64,000 bases of DNA from Platanthera guangdongensis (taxonomy: Eukaryota; Streptophyta; Magnoliopsida; Asparagales; Orchidaceae). The stretch spans positions 184,330,375 to 184,394,374 of the forward strand of contig CM077150.1 of NCBI GenBank assembly GCA_039583875.1, read 5' to 3'. Each line of letters starts with the position of its first letter. Positions within the stretch are counted from its first letter, which is position 1. Under the pieces are notes generated by a model. It was not told the origin of the DNA, did not search any database, and saw only the letters and a list, made by a program, of their open reading frames with translations. Shown in pieces: positions 8,673 to 19,317 of this stretch. The position numbers and the translations under genes were made by a program.

Positions 8673-10990
8673 GTACGACAACTACTCACTACTCCTCCAA
8701 CCATTGCCTTAAGTTTAGGCCAATAAAATTTCTCCTCAACAAGTGCAATGGTTTTATCCCGCCCAAAGTGCCCAGTCAAACCGCCGCCATGTAACTCCCA
8801 AATAATGTGATGTCGTAACGAGGAATGCGGAATACACAGCTTTCCATGCCTAAAGAGATAACCTTCCCGAAGCGTAAAGGCCAAAAGAGTCATGGGAGAG
8901 CTGTCTTTGGCGGATAGATACAACTCTTGAAAATCCGGGAAAGTGGCATATTCATCTTTAATGCGCTCGAACCCTATAATGTGGACTTGCATGGTGTATA
9001 GCAATAAGATAAGGCGGCTAAGGGCATCAACATCGCGATTATCGGACCCCTTAAGGTGTTTGAGTGTAAACGTGTATGCCTGTAAGAAGGCTATCCACTT
9101 AGCATGACGCGGACTGATTTTATGCTGACCGTTGATGAAACGAAAAGCATCATGGTCGGAGAGGATCACAAATTCCTTGGATAGAAGATAGTGCCTCCAA
9201 TGATGCAAATAATGAATAACAACATAAAACTCCATATCGTAGTTTGAATAATTCAGCTTGGCTCCCACTAACTTCTCACTAAAGTAACTGACCGGGTGAC
9301 CTTCTTGACTTAAGACACATCCTATTCCCTCCCCAGATGCATAGCATGTAAGCTCAAAGACCTTGGTCAAGTCAGGTAGAAGTAACACCCCTGCATCGGT
9401 CATAATCTTCTTAATATGTTGGAAGGCAAAGGTGGCGGACTTCGACCATGTAAACTCACCCTTCTTCATGCAATCTCTAATAGGAGCCAAAATGCTACTA
9501 AAGTCCCGTATGAAATGGTGATAGAAAGTAGCTAATCCATGGAAACTACGCACCTCTCGTAGGCTAGTGGGTTCGGGCCAGTCCCTTATCACTTGAACCT
9601 TTCCAGGGTCAACTCGTATGCCCTCAGACCCGACGATATAACGTAAGAATTCTACCTAAGGAACAAAGAACGTGCACTTCTTAAAGTTCAGAAATAATGT
9701 CTCCTTCCGCGAAGTGGAAAGAATCACCTGCATGTGGGAGATGTGCTCGGCAGCGGTGGTGCTATAGACTAGGATATCATCGAAATAAACTACCACAAAC
9801 TTCACCATGTATGGCTGAAAGACGTGTGTCATCATCCGGGAGAAGGTGTTGGGTGCATTGGATAACCCGAAGGGCATCACAAGCCACTCATATAACCCAT
9901 CCTTAGATTTAAACGCAGTCTACCACTCATCTCCCTCACGGATCCGAATCTGGTGATACCCACTCCGTAAATCCAACTTCGAAAAGAGGGTGGCGCCAGA
10001 TAAGAAATCTAAGAGGTCATCTAATCGCGGGATAGTAAACCTATACTTGATGGTAATCTTGTTGATAGCACGGCTATCAATGCACATTAGCCATGTTCCA
10101 TCATTCTTGGGGGCAAGTAGGGCTGGAACGGCACATGGACTCATACTAGGTCGAATGAACCCCTTCTTTACCAAGTCCTCAATCTGGGTCTGTGGTTCCT
10201 TGTGGGCAGTGGGATGGAGTCTATAATGGAGCTGGTTGGGTAGGGATGAACAGGAGATAAGGTCTTTTGCATGGGGTATATCCCGAAGCGGTGGTAACAG
10301 CAAGAGTAGCTCATCCGGGTAGACGTCCTCATATTCTTCTAACAAAACCCGTAGCCCCCTAGGTAAGTCACCCATCACTATCGTATCAGTCCTTGTACTC
10401 ATAAGTACGAGTGCATACATCGCTCCATCTAGAAATGAATCCTTGATAAAATCTTTCCTACCCACAAGACTCAGCGCCTTGCTTTCAACCGGAACATTGG
10501 TGTCCTTAATCGGCCATACAGGCCGATTAAATTTAATGACCTTACCGTCAAATTTAAATTCATACGTGTTGGCTCTACCAAAGTGTGTCACATCGCGGTC
10601 GTAAAGCCAAGGGTGGCCTAAAAACACGTGACAAGCATCCATAGGGAGATCATCACACCACACCTCATCTATATTGGACTTGAATGAGAGGGGCACTAGG
10701 CAACTCTTGGTGACTGGAATGGTAACCTTGTTGATCCAAGCTACCTGATATGGTGTTGGGTGGTGTTGTGTGGTCAGGGACATACGTGTAATGGTATTTT
10801 CGGAAATGACGTTCACACAACTACCACTATCGATGATCAACTTGCACAACTTCTCACCCCTCTTAAAAATCAAGGAGAATATATTCGTCCTCTTCCAGTC
10901 ATCTAGCGGGCGCGGAGTGGTCAAGATACAACACATCACCATAAGGTGGGAGTCGTCCTCCAAATCACTAAGGACTCCATCTGGTTCACT
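8673..10990 (-). pseudogene. pol: Protease, reverse transcriptase, RNase H and integrase zinc finger of element B
   Basis: A single minus frame runs through this region with two TAG stops (about 9920 and 9656). Blocks in order: protease LIIDSGSCVNVIS (Asp-Ser-Gly near 10830), the linker VLLEEYEDVYPDEL, and RT with KKGFIRPSMSPCAVPALLAP, FSKLDLRSGYHQIRI and [12 protein letters not shown]. The catalytic RT block is [11 protein letters not shown]. RNase H follows (LTCYASGEGIGCVLSQ, LSDHDAFRFI, DVDALSRL). The integrase zinc finger (ELHGGGLTGHFGRDKT, then FYWPKLKAMV) ends SSCRT at the inversion breakpoint. RT active-site Asp residues are intact. Confidence 0.92.
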
Positions 10991-12117
10991 CTCTTCAGCG
11001 GCATCGTAAAGTAGATCAGCGGGGTCGGTAGCCGAATCTAATAGGGCTATGGCCTTGGTCTTAGTTGGGCATTCAAAGGCATAGTGGCCCTGGACACCGC
11101 AAGCATAACATGTTGTATTTGACTTACTAACTTTTCCTATAGGGATACGCTCACTGGCGGGATTCTTAGCATTCCTAGCCGTGATAACTACTGATTTAGA
11201 CTTGTTGGACCGAAACTTTCCATTATCCTGATATGTGGATGAGGATGCCCCAGGTGTGGACTTTCCCTTTATGTTGGAATAACGAGAGTGAGCCTTAGAG
11301 GCTAAATGTTTTTCAATGTCGAGGGTGGCATTGAAATGTTTGTTCAAATCTGTATGTCCGTAGTGTAGGAGATTTCGTTGGATAACGGAAGATAGACCAT
11401 TGCGAAATCTAGATAAGGTGACCTCGGGGTTCTCCCTAAGATCACAATGCACTATATGGTCCTTCAACTCTGTCATACATTCAGCCATCAAATTTGAGCT
11501 CTGCCGCAGGGTGGAAAGCTCATCGAACATCTGTGTTCGATGGTACGCGGGAACGTACTAACCGATCAATAGGTTCTTCATTACGGCCCATCCAATAAGT
11601 GGGACCCCGTGCGTGGTTCCTAGCCTACGCTCCTCGTTCAGCCAATAAGTTTTAGCATGACCAGTTAGCTTCATCCTGGCAACCTAGACCTTTTGATGGT
11701 CCGTAAGAGTGTGCCACTCGAAGTAGCACTCAATATCCATTACCCAAGTAAGGAAGATCTAGGGATCTCCCAAACCATCATAAGTGGGGGCGTTGATCTT
11801 AATGGATCTAGTAAGATTAATGACACGCTCGGGGCAGTGTTCTCGAGGGGGCACTCGGGGGAAGTCTCCGTCAGAATCAAAATCATGGGCCGGTTTGTGC
11901 CGGTTGGGCTGCCCAACATTATCGGGAGGAGGTGGCGGCCCTTGGTTTGGTGGATGAGGACCTCCTTGATTTAAAAGGTTTGTGCTAACATGGCCCTAAG
12001 CTCGGTCATATCGTTAGGCAATCCCTCTATGGCCTCAACGTTGGGATCCCTGTGTTAATTTATAGCCATCCTAGACGACGAAGGTGTAGTGTACTCCGTT
12101 CCTAGTCTAGTGCGCAT
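10991..12117 (-). pseudogene. gag: gag of element B
   Basis: ATG at 12117 opens a frame (MRTRLGTE...) that breaks at TAA near 12057 and shifts before the capsid part. The capsid region reads YDGLGDP, ECYFEWHTLTDHQKV, TYWLNEERRLG and MFDELSTLRQS, then SRFRNGL, and a complete zinc knuckle CYACGVQGHYAFEC at about 11069-11110. From 11530 the frame is open and runs on into protease, with no gag stop between them. The stop codons (TAG in the DP-IF block, in the HQKV block and before YVPAYHR) mostly sit where relatives have Gln or Trp. The same capsid blocks open the D protein. Confidence 0.85.
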
Positions 12118-12383
12118 ACATGTTTATAAAATATTTTGGAAGATGATTTTTCCTTGGGTTGTACCTATATGGAAGATAAAATATTTTTATAGTTTCCCGA
12201 AGTGATTAAAACGTAGATCGTTAAAAGTTTTTTTTTAAAATTTTCGCTGAAAAATAAACTTTTTAGAGCGTTATTGGCAGACCAGAAAAATATTTTTTTT
12301 TTGTTTTGACAGCGGGTGTTCAGAAAACTCAAGCGAGTACATGTCAACTAAGAAGATGCGACAACCTCGCTTTGATAACAAAT
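12118..12383 (-). other. Leader and primer-binding site of element B
   Basis: The primer-binding-like sequence on the minus strand at 12370-12382 reads TTGTTATCAAAGCGAGG, a two-mismatch relative of TGGTATCAGAGC (initiator Met). Between it and gag lies an AT-rich stretch. About 12220-12300 aligns with the leader of element D (about 21770-21856), sharing CTGAAAAATAA, TATTGGCAGACCA and a T-run. No open reading frame is supported here. Confidence 0.7.
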
Positions 12384-12764
12384 TGACGTAGCGGGGGTCC
12401 GTCATTTGGAGAGCGACACAGACACAACTAGACCACCCATGCCTAACACGCTTTAGTCCTACCGCACCTACACAAGCATCTATCGAATCGTCACGGATCG
12501 GCTCACACGCAGCACATAAGAACACACGGAGGAGTTATCGAATCTAAAATAACGATCAGGAAATAGAGTCAGATGATTCCCCAAATCAACATAAAGGTTG
12601 TCACTCCTTTTATAGAGTAAAACCTTGGCTAGAGGCCAAGATCCAGTCAAGCGAATATGATATACCCGATCCGGATTATAGAAGTTTATTAACGATGAAA
12701 TCAATTTCAGAAATAGCAAGCGATCGTATTTAAATTCACGGAAACTACGGTTGCTTAACCTCCA
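12384..12764 (-). repeat. 5' LTR of element B, left piece (interrupted by A)
   Basis: On the plus strand it starts TGACGTAGCGGGGG, which is the LTR's 3' end in B's sense. The 150 bp nearest the internal region match 7476-7626 in inverted orientation. It is cut at 12764 after CTCCA by element A and resumes at 30945 with the same CTCCA. The interior is unremarkable and AT-rich. Confidence 0.85.
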
Positions 12765-12907
12765 TGTTGGGTATATTGGAAAATATGTACCAGATTTGAA
12801 GAAGTCTCACCCTAGTCAATGATATGCATCAAGGTGTATTTGATGTGTTTTGAGTTTATCTGTGCAGGTTAAGTAACTGCAGGATTGCAGGAAAAATTCT
12901 AAGTCCA

Positions 12908-13555
12908 TGTGTCGACACCTAGAGAAGCAGTGTCGACACTTATGAAGGCTTGTGTCGACACTAGAGAAAAGTTGTGTCGACACTAGGAGTAAATTGTATC
13001 GACACCAGGAAAGGAAGAGTCGACACTAGAAGAAAAGTGTCGACACATACAGGGAGTGTCGACACACTGTGAAGAATTGTCAACATAAATTGTGTCGACA
13101 CTTAGAAGCAGTGTCGACACCTAGAGAAGCTTAGTCGACATCAAATGTGTCGACACCAGGAGACTGTGTCGACACTCAGCAAGCTTCAACAAAGTTAAAG
13201 TAAAAGAAGTACTTGTGTCGACACAAAGGAGATGTGTCGACACTCAGCAAGTTTCAACACAAGAAGGCATGTGTCGACACAAAGGAGATGTGTCGACACA
13301 CAACAGAATTCAACTAAGTGTTAAAGAAGAAGTATTTGTGTCGACGTACAAAATCAGTGTCGACATATTCAACAGAAGGCTTGTGTCGACACACAGAATC
13401 AGTGTCGACACATTCTGAAGAAGCAATGTCGATAAGCTGTTACAACATCACAAGGAGTTGTGTCGACACCACCAAGTCTAGTGTCGACACTTAGTCCACT
13501 TGTGTCGACACTTGGTCTATTTGTGTCGACACATAATGAAGATCAGTCTCGACAC
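12908..13555. repeat. TGTCGACA palindrome array in A's 5' LTR
   Basis: I count by eye 21 exact copies of the perfect 8-bp palindrome TGTCGACA (mostly as GTGTCGACAC) plus about seven one-base variants in roughly 650 bp. Intervals are irregular, mostly 15-40 bp. The array sits in U3 upstream of the TATA box at 13689, where enhancer-like sites would act. The spacers are unrelated to each other except for local phrases. It is not a simple tandem repeat. Confidence 0.95.
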
Positions 13556-13688
13556 TTTCAGACAGAGACAATAATTTCAAGAAGTGACTGGATGACTTGA
13601 CAGCTGTCATTTCAACCGGTCTACCTCAATTGCCAAAGCTGTCAGAAGGTTGTTAGAAATCGGATCAGCCGGTTACCATGGAGGAACA

Positions 13689-13699
13689 CTATATAAAGG
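13689..13699 (+). promoter_or_regulatory. TATA box of element A's 5' LTR
   Basis: CTATATAAAGG, the only strong TATA motif in the LTR, lies about 130 bp downstream of the last palindrome. The 3' LTR copy (about 30044) keeps CTATATAAAGG. The start site is expected about 30 bp downstream. Confidence 0.7.
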
Positions 13700-14588
13700 T
13701 TTTCTCCTTCAACAGAAGAAGAAGATTAATAGAAGAACAATTACAACCAACTAACAACAACTAATAGAGAAGTAATTATACAGAAGAAGTTGGAGAGAGA
13801 GAGATCCATCTAAGAAAAGCAGTTGCTTAACCAGGCTGCAAAGAAAGTTTTAGATTGATATCTGGATCTTAAGTCAGAAGCTGATTGAAGATCAACTTCA
13901 CAGAAGATTCAACCCTACTGAGTTCAGATTCAAGAAGCTTTGAAGAAAGCTAAGGGAGGTTGATCTCTGCCAAGTTCTTTTAAGAACTCATCAAGAAGCC
14001 ATCTATCCCCTCTCTCTCTTTCAGGGTAGTGGTCATAAACTTTGTTTAATCAATTTTCTGTAGGATCTATTATAGATCTGAGCTATACGCCTATATTATA
14101 AAGGCTGAGTGTAGGAGATTTAGATCTCTAAGTGTAGGTCTTGTTGAAGACTGGGTGGTAGGGCTTTGTGCCTGAGTTGTAGGAGACTGTGTTCTTTGAG
14201 AGTAGGCCTTGGTGAAGGCTGAGGTAGGGATGTTTGCCTGAGTTGTAGGAGTGGGGACACTCTGAGTTGTAGGAACCTGGTTTAGGTTCTGAGCTGCTGT
14301 AAGATCTGAGGATCTGAGGTGAAGTGCAGAAGTTAGGTCGAATCTAGTACACTGCTAGATAGGCGAAGGGGAAAAGTGGATGTACCCAGACCTTGGGGAA
14401 CCACTATAAAAATCTGTGTGCACTCTGTGTTTGATTGTTTCTGTGATTGCTGAGCTAGCTGTGCTGAATAGTTGTAGAATATTGCAAATACAGGTTTAAT
14501 TGTACAAAGTTTCTGCCTTAAATTTAAAAGGGAAAAGTACACCTATTTCCCCTCCCCCTCTAGGTGGTTAGGCACTATTTCTTTCAAG

Positions 14589-14601
14589 TGGTATCAAAGC
14601 A
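14589..14601 (+). other. Primer-binding site of element A (initiator-Met type)
   Basis: TGGTATCAAAGCA, two bases after the LTR end, differs by one base from the usual initiator-Met PBS TGGTATCAGAGC. It fixes the plus orientation of A. Confidence 0.9.
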
Positions 14602-14678
14602 AGGTTCCTCAAAGAAGGACTTAATAGTCAGAGTGAGATCCTTAAGGCAGATTTAAGAATCAAGAAAGAATCAAGAAA

Positions 14679-16699
14679 ATGGGTTCTAGTGAGAATCACA
14701 AAGAGCTGGGGTCAATGAAATTGCCAATATGTAGAAAAGAGATATTTGGCATATGGAAAGAGAGGGTCAGACTCTTTATGGAAGTTTCTGACCCAAGGAT
14801 ATATATTACAGTTAAAGAAGGTCCATATGTGTGAATGAAGATATCCATTCTGGATGCAAATCAGAAAACTCCCAAGGACTTTTCTCAAATGACTAAAGAT
14901 GAAATCATCCTGGCCACTATGGACAAGAGAGCCCAGAATATCATTGTTAGTGTCATTGATGATTCAACATTTCAGAACTTAATTCATTGTAAAACCTCTA
15001 AAGAAATGTGGGACACATTAATAGTCTATATGGAGGGATCAGAGGAAGTAAGACAAGATAAGAAGTCAATGTTAAATCAGGAATATGAAAGCTTTAAACA
15101 AGGAAAGTCTGATAGCATTACAGAATATTACAAGAAGTTCTATAGGATAGTTAATGAGTTGATGTCCTATGAAAGAGTCCTCAGCAACTATGAGCTGAAT
15201 GACAAGTTTTTAAGATCCCCGACTAAGGACTGGGACACCAAGGTTTGTGTCATTAGGGAAGTGGCTAAACTTACTGATATACCTCCTCCAACTTTGTTTG
15301 GAAAACTACTATCCTATGAGATGCAGTTAATGGCTAGAAAGGAGGAAGAGTAGAATACTAGAGTGGAGCACAGGGAAAGATCAGTGGCCTTCAAGACTGA
15401 AGCCATTAAGAAGTATAGAAGCAAGTCTCCATCTCCACCTAAAATAATTGCTGAGGCTGTCTCAGATAATTCAGATAGCAAGAGTTCTGATAGCCGTGAA
15501 AGTGATGAAGACTTTGCTGCTTTTACTAGGCATTTCAAAGATTTCTAAAGAAGAGGCAGTGGAGATCTAAGCCTTCCACTTCTCAGCCAAAAGATGACTA
15601 CTATCAGAAGAGAAAGTCATCCAGGAATGACAGAAGCAGGTCCAAGCCAAGCAAAGCTACATCTTCAAAGATTGTATGTTATTGCTGCAATAGACAGAGA
15701 CATATAGTGGCTAACTGTCCTGAAAAGAGGAAGAAGTCAGCTGACAAAAAGAAGACTCAGGCTAAGAGCAAAAAGGAAAAGTCCATTGTTGCTAAGAAAG
15801 ACAAGAGTCTGACAGACCAGTCATCTTCAAAAACAAAATTAGAAGCTGAAGCCTACATTGAATTAATTGCTGAAGAGGAAGAAGATGAGTTCATACAGCT
15901 AATGAAATCAATTTTTGAGCATGAAGACCATCAGTGCAAGGGACTGATGGTTATATCTGAAGGAGACAAGATCCAGGATCAGCCTGGACCAAGTAAGGTA
16001 CAAAGTTCTTCTTCTCATTCAATTTATAGTACTGAGTTAGAGTCAGATACATCTGCATCAAGTGATGTGGGTGGGTCTGAATCTGAAGGAGATTTTCATC
16101 AGTTAATTGATGAATATAGGGAATTGTTGCAGGCCTTGAAGAAAAGCAAAACCTTGGCCAAAACTCAGGCAAAGGAGATTGCTAGTCTTAAGTTGGCTGC
16201 AGTAGATTCAGAGAAGTTGTTAGATCAAAAACTGAATGAGATTGCCAGATTGAAGAACATAACTATTATTCAAATGGGCACAATCAATTTCAAGAATGAT
16301 CAGATTAGAAATCTGGAGGTTAGACTTCAGAAAGAGAATGATATTGTGGCTAGCTTTTCTAAACCTAAATCTATTTTACCCTTGATAGATGAGTTTGTGC
16401 CTCAAAAGGGTAAGGCTGGATTAGGGTTTAAAAAACCTGCCTGGACTGCTAGGTCCAAATCTAAAGGCAAAGCCCCAACACAGAACAAGAAGCCTGTTGT
16501 AGATAATTCAGCTATGGTTGTACCTAAACAAAGGAACAACAAGTTTGAGTGCTGGTGTTGTGGCAAAGTAGGCCACTTTGCTATAGATTGTTGGCATAAT
16601 TGTAGTGTCAAGGAGAATAACAGTCAGCCTGTGAGAAGACCTACAGGCAGATTTGTTAGATTTCAGGCTAATCAGAACCAAGGACCCAAAACTCATTAG
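14679..16699 (+). pseudogene. gag: gag of element A with two zinc knuckles
   Basis: ATG at 14679 (MGSSENHKEL), 92 bp after the LTR end. The N-terminal copia Gag domain (IFGIWKERVRLFMEV, SKEMWDTL, then ITEYYKKFYRIVNELMSYE) is broken by TGA at 14832, TAG at 15351 and TAA at 15546, and there is a frameshift near 15545. A first knuckle, CYCCNRQRHIVANC, precedes a Lys-rich stretch, an acidic stretch (EEEEDEF) and a coiled-coil-like region (about 16130-16340). A second knuckle CWCCGKVGHFAIDC lies at about 16550. Two knuckles and a long C-terminal half fit Sirevirus-type Gag. The long open part 15707-16699 shows that decay is recent in parts. Confidence 0.9.
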
Positions 16700-17770
16700 G
16701 GTTCTAAGGTTAACTAGACTTTATTGCAAGTGAGTCCAAGTTGCCATGCCCCAATATGGTACTTGGACAGTAGATGTTCCAGGCACATGACTGGAACATG
16801 GGGGTTGCTGAAGGACTATACACCGATCATGGATGGCCCTAAAGTTACCTTTGGTGGTTCAGAAAAAAGAATCATCAAAGGCTTTGGTAACATTTCTAGT
16901 AACCAGATTACTATCACTCAAGTGGCCTATGTGAAAGGTTTGAAAAATAACCTTATAAGCATAAGTGAGCTGAGTGATTTAGGATATGACATCTCATTTG
17001 TCAAGAATGGTTGTCATATCAAAAGGTCAAGTGATCAAAAGATCATTTTGACAGGATATAGGAAGAGAAATGTTTATTGTCTTGACTTTGTGTGTGAGAA
17101 TAATGTTTCTCCTATCTATCTTGTAGATGATGAGAGAGTCTCTCATTGTGTCAAATGGCATAAGAGGTTATCCCATCTTAATTACAAGACTATTGGCCAA
17201 CTCTTTAGCAAAGAGTTAGTGAGGAATGTTCCTCAAGTTAAGTGTATAAAGGATGGGATATGCTCAGCTTATCAAAAAGGCAAGTAGACCAAATCCACCA
17301 TTCATAGCCTTGAAAACAAGGATTCAGAGAGGTGTCTCTACCTCATGCATATGGATCTATTTGGTCCAATGCTAGTTCACAGTCTAGGTAGGAAGGTCTA
17401 TACATTTTTGGTAGTAGATGACTATTCTAGATATTCCTGGGTGTTCTTTTTTAGACAAAAATCTGAAACCCCAAGTATCTTATATAGTTTTGTTAAACAA
17501 ATTCAGAATGAGTCGAACAGTACAGTGGTCAAAATCAGAAGTGACCGTGGTACTGAATTTCAGTCTGAAAGTATGACAAAACTGTGTGAAGAATTTGGGA
17601 TATTTCAGGAATTTTCCTCTCCAAGAACACCACAACAAAATGGTATTGCTGAAAGAAAGAATAGAACATTGATAGAGGCTGGTAGAACTATATTGAGTGA
17701 CACTTCTCTCCCATAAAATTTCTGGGCTGAGGCAATAAATACTGCATGTCATGTGATCAATAGGGCTACT
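16700..17770 (+). pseudogene. pol (PR-IN): Protease and integrase N-terminal two-thirds of element A
   Basis: This is in the same frame as gag. The protease block reads WYLDSRCSRHMTG, so the catalytic Asp-Ser-Gly is Asp-Ser-Arg (GGA to AGA). In the integrase zinc finger the His pair is present (KWHKRLSHL), but the C-x2-C reads CSAY, with Tyr for the second Cys. The DDE core is intact: LVVDDYSRYSWVFF, IRSDRGTEF and PQQNGIAERKNR. Stops are TAG at 16697, TAG near 16715, TAG at 17285 and TAA at 17714. The frame runs to INRAT at 17770, where D is inserted, and continues at 23387. Confidence 0.93.
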
Positions 17771-19190
17771 TGATGCAGGCTACGTCTCCTGACGAGCCGC
17801 AACGGACAAAGACACCGAATTCTTCTCACTCGTTTCAATTCTACGCTCGCACAATTTAAACGCAGCGCACCCGATTCACAATAATATCAACCTAATGCTA
17901 ACGCACGGGTTCGCTACACTCATATAGATCAAATAGAGGCGATGAACCAATATTCTCTCAAGCGAAATGGATCGAGCCGATCCGTTTGAGCGTGTGTTGT
18001 ACCAAAAGAGATCCACCAAAAGTAAACGATTCGGAAATGGTAGATCTCTCCCAACAAAGAGAAAACGAGGTCCGTCAATCCTCACGAACTTAAAATAGAT
18101 CAAAAGAAGATAACAATATCGTTCGGATCAAAACCGCGATGAATTCAAAAGTTCGGAAGCAACGCCAAAGAAAACCACCACAAGATCTATCTAAGAGGGA
18201 ATCAGACAAGAGTAGTAATTTTCGTTACCCCAATCGGAATATATGATTCCGATGAAAAATGGTTCGCTCTTCCACGGCTCCACCAGAGTCACGCCAAACG
18301 GAGAGAAACTCGTCCACCTTCCTTGCTTCACGTCGGAGAAGGTTCGTCGTCGCCGAAGTTGTTGTCCTTGACCGAAATCACCCAAGGAGGGGGAAAGGAT
18401 GTTGGCTGAATTCTTCAAGGAGAGGAGTTCTTTGATTTGTTACTCGTAGTGGAGAGGAGAAAGGATTTTGTGGAGAAGACGAGAGGAGGGAAGAGAGGGG
18501 AAGAAGATGAGGCCGGCGGCCAAGAGAGGAGGAGAAACAAGGAGGGGCCAAAATTTGCCTTAGAGGGAAAGAGGAAAGAGGGGGAAAATTCAAAACTTGA
18601 ATTCTAGATTTTTTTTTTCTTTTCATTCTTCTCTTCAATCCTTCATAAACATGGCCTTTTATAGCTTACACCACTCAATCTCCTCCATTCAAATAAAATA
18701 AACACATATGTTTATATGCACCCATCATAAACATGATATAATAAATACAATAGCTAAATGCATGAAATAAAAACTCTCAAATTAAAACAATGCAACAAGA
18801 AAATTAATAAATTTAATATAATACTATAATTATTAGATTATTGTCGCGACGATGGCGTTGTAGCGGCGATGACGTTGTAGCGAAATTATTGTCGCGATGA
18901 TGGCGTTGTAGCAGCGATGGTGTTGTAGCAAAATAATTGTCACGGGGATGGCGTTGTAGCGGCGATGCCGTGCATCAAAATTATTGTTGCGGCTTCGTCC
19001 ATCCGAGTCTTCAAACGTACGGTTGCGGCGACGATCAACATAATGTATGGACCCGGCGTCGCCATGGAGCTTGCCAAAGAACTCTTCAGCACCATCTGCA
19101 ACGACATCATGCACAAATGGTGGTACATCATGGCCACAAATCAAACGGTCATGATCATCACGAGCAAATGGTGGGACAACGTCGCCATCA
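17771..19190 (-). repeat. 3' LTR of element D
   Basis: It is nearly identical to 21961-23381. About four differences occur in the first 62 bp, counted by eye, and fewer later. It includes a three-copy, about 48-bp GC-rich tandem repeat (TTGTCGCGACGATGGCGTTG, 18836-18990) near the U3 start. ORFs in this LTR are repeats of the tandem unit translated and are not genes. Confidence 0.95.
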
Positions 19191-19203
19191 ATCCTCCCCC
19201 ACT
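19191..19203 (-). other. Polypurine tract of element D
   Basis: The minus strand reads AGTGGGGGAGGAT immediately before the LTR start TGATGGCGAC. Confidence 0.88.
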
Positions 19204-19317
19204 CAAAATTACTCATCACCGATGAGTGGCCCGTGAGGGGAGAACAGTCGAAAGCAGCAGCAACATGGGGCAAATCTGGCCCCATAATCCTAGTTGTAAT
19301 AGCGTGGTCATGCCACA

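Larger units (their letters stand above)
12765..14586 (+). repeat. 5' LTR of element A
   Basis: The LTR has TG...CA ends and is 1822 bp. It contains the TGTCGACA array (12908-13555), a TATA box at 13689-13699 and a downstream part with recurring GAGTTGTAGGAG phrases (about 14090-14290). It ends in the pyrimidine-rich TTTCCCCTCCCCCTC and GGCACTATTTCTTTCA. Its 3' end resembles that of E's LTR, supporting a common lineage. Confidence 0.95.

Noticed and set aside
13215..13418. Open frame rich in ST, CVDTQ and VSTQ residues, and similar ones at 29255-29774 and 25472-25711
   Set aside because: These are translations of the palindrome arrays, present on both strands, with no conserved domain.
12908..13555. 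The spaced TGTCGACA repeats resemble a CRISPR array at first sight
   Set aside because: Repeats are only 8-10 bp, spacing is irregular, and the array lies inside both LTRs of a plant copia element. There are no cas genes and the host is eukaryotic.
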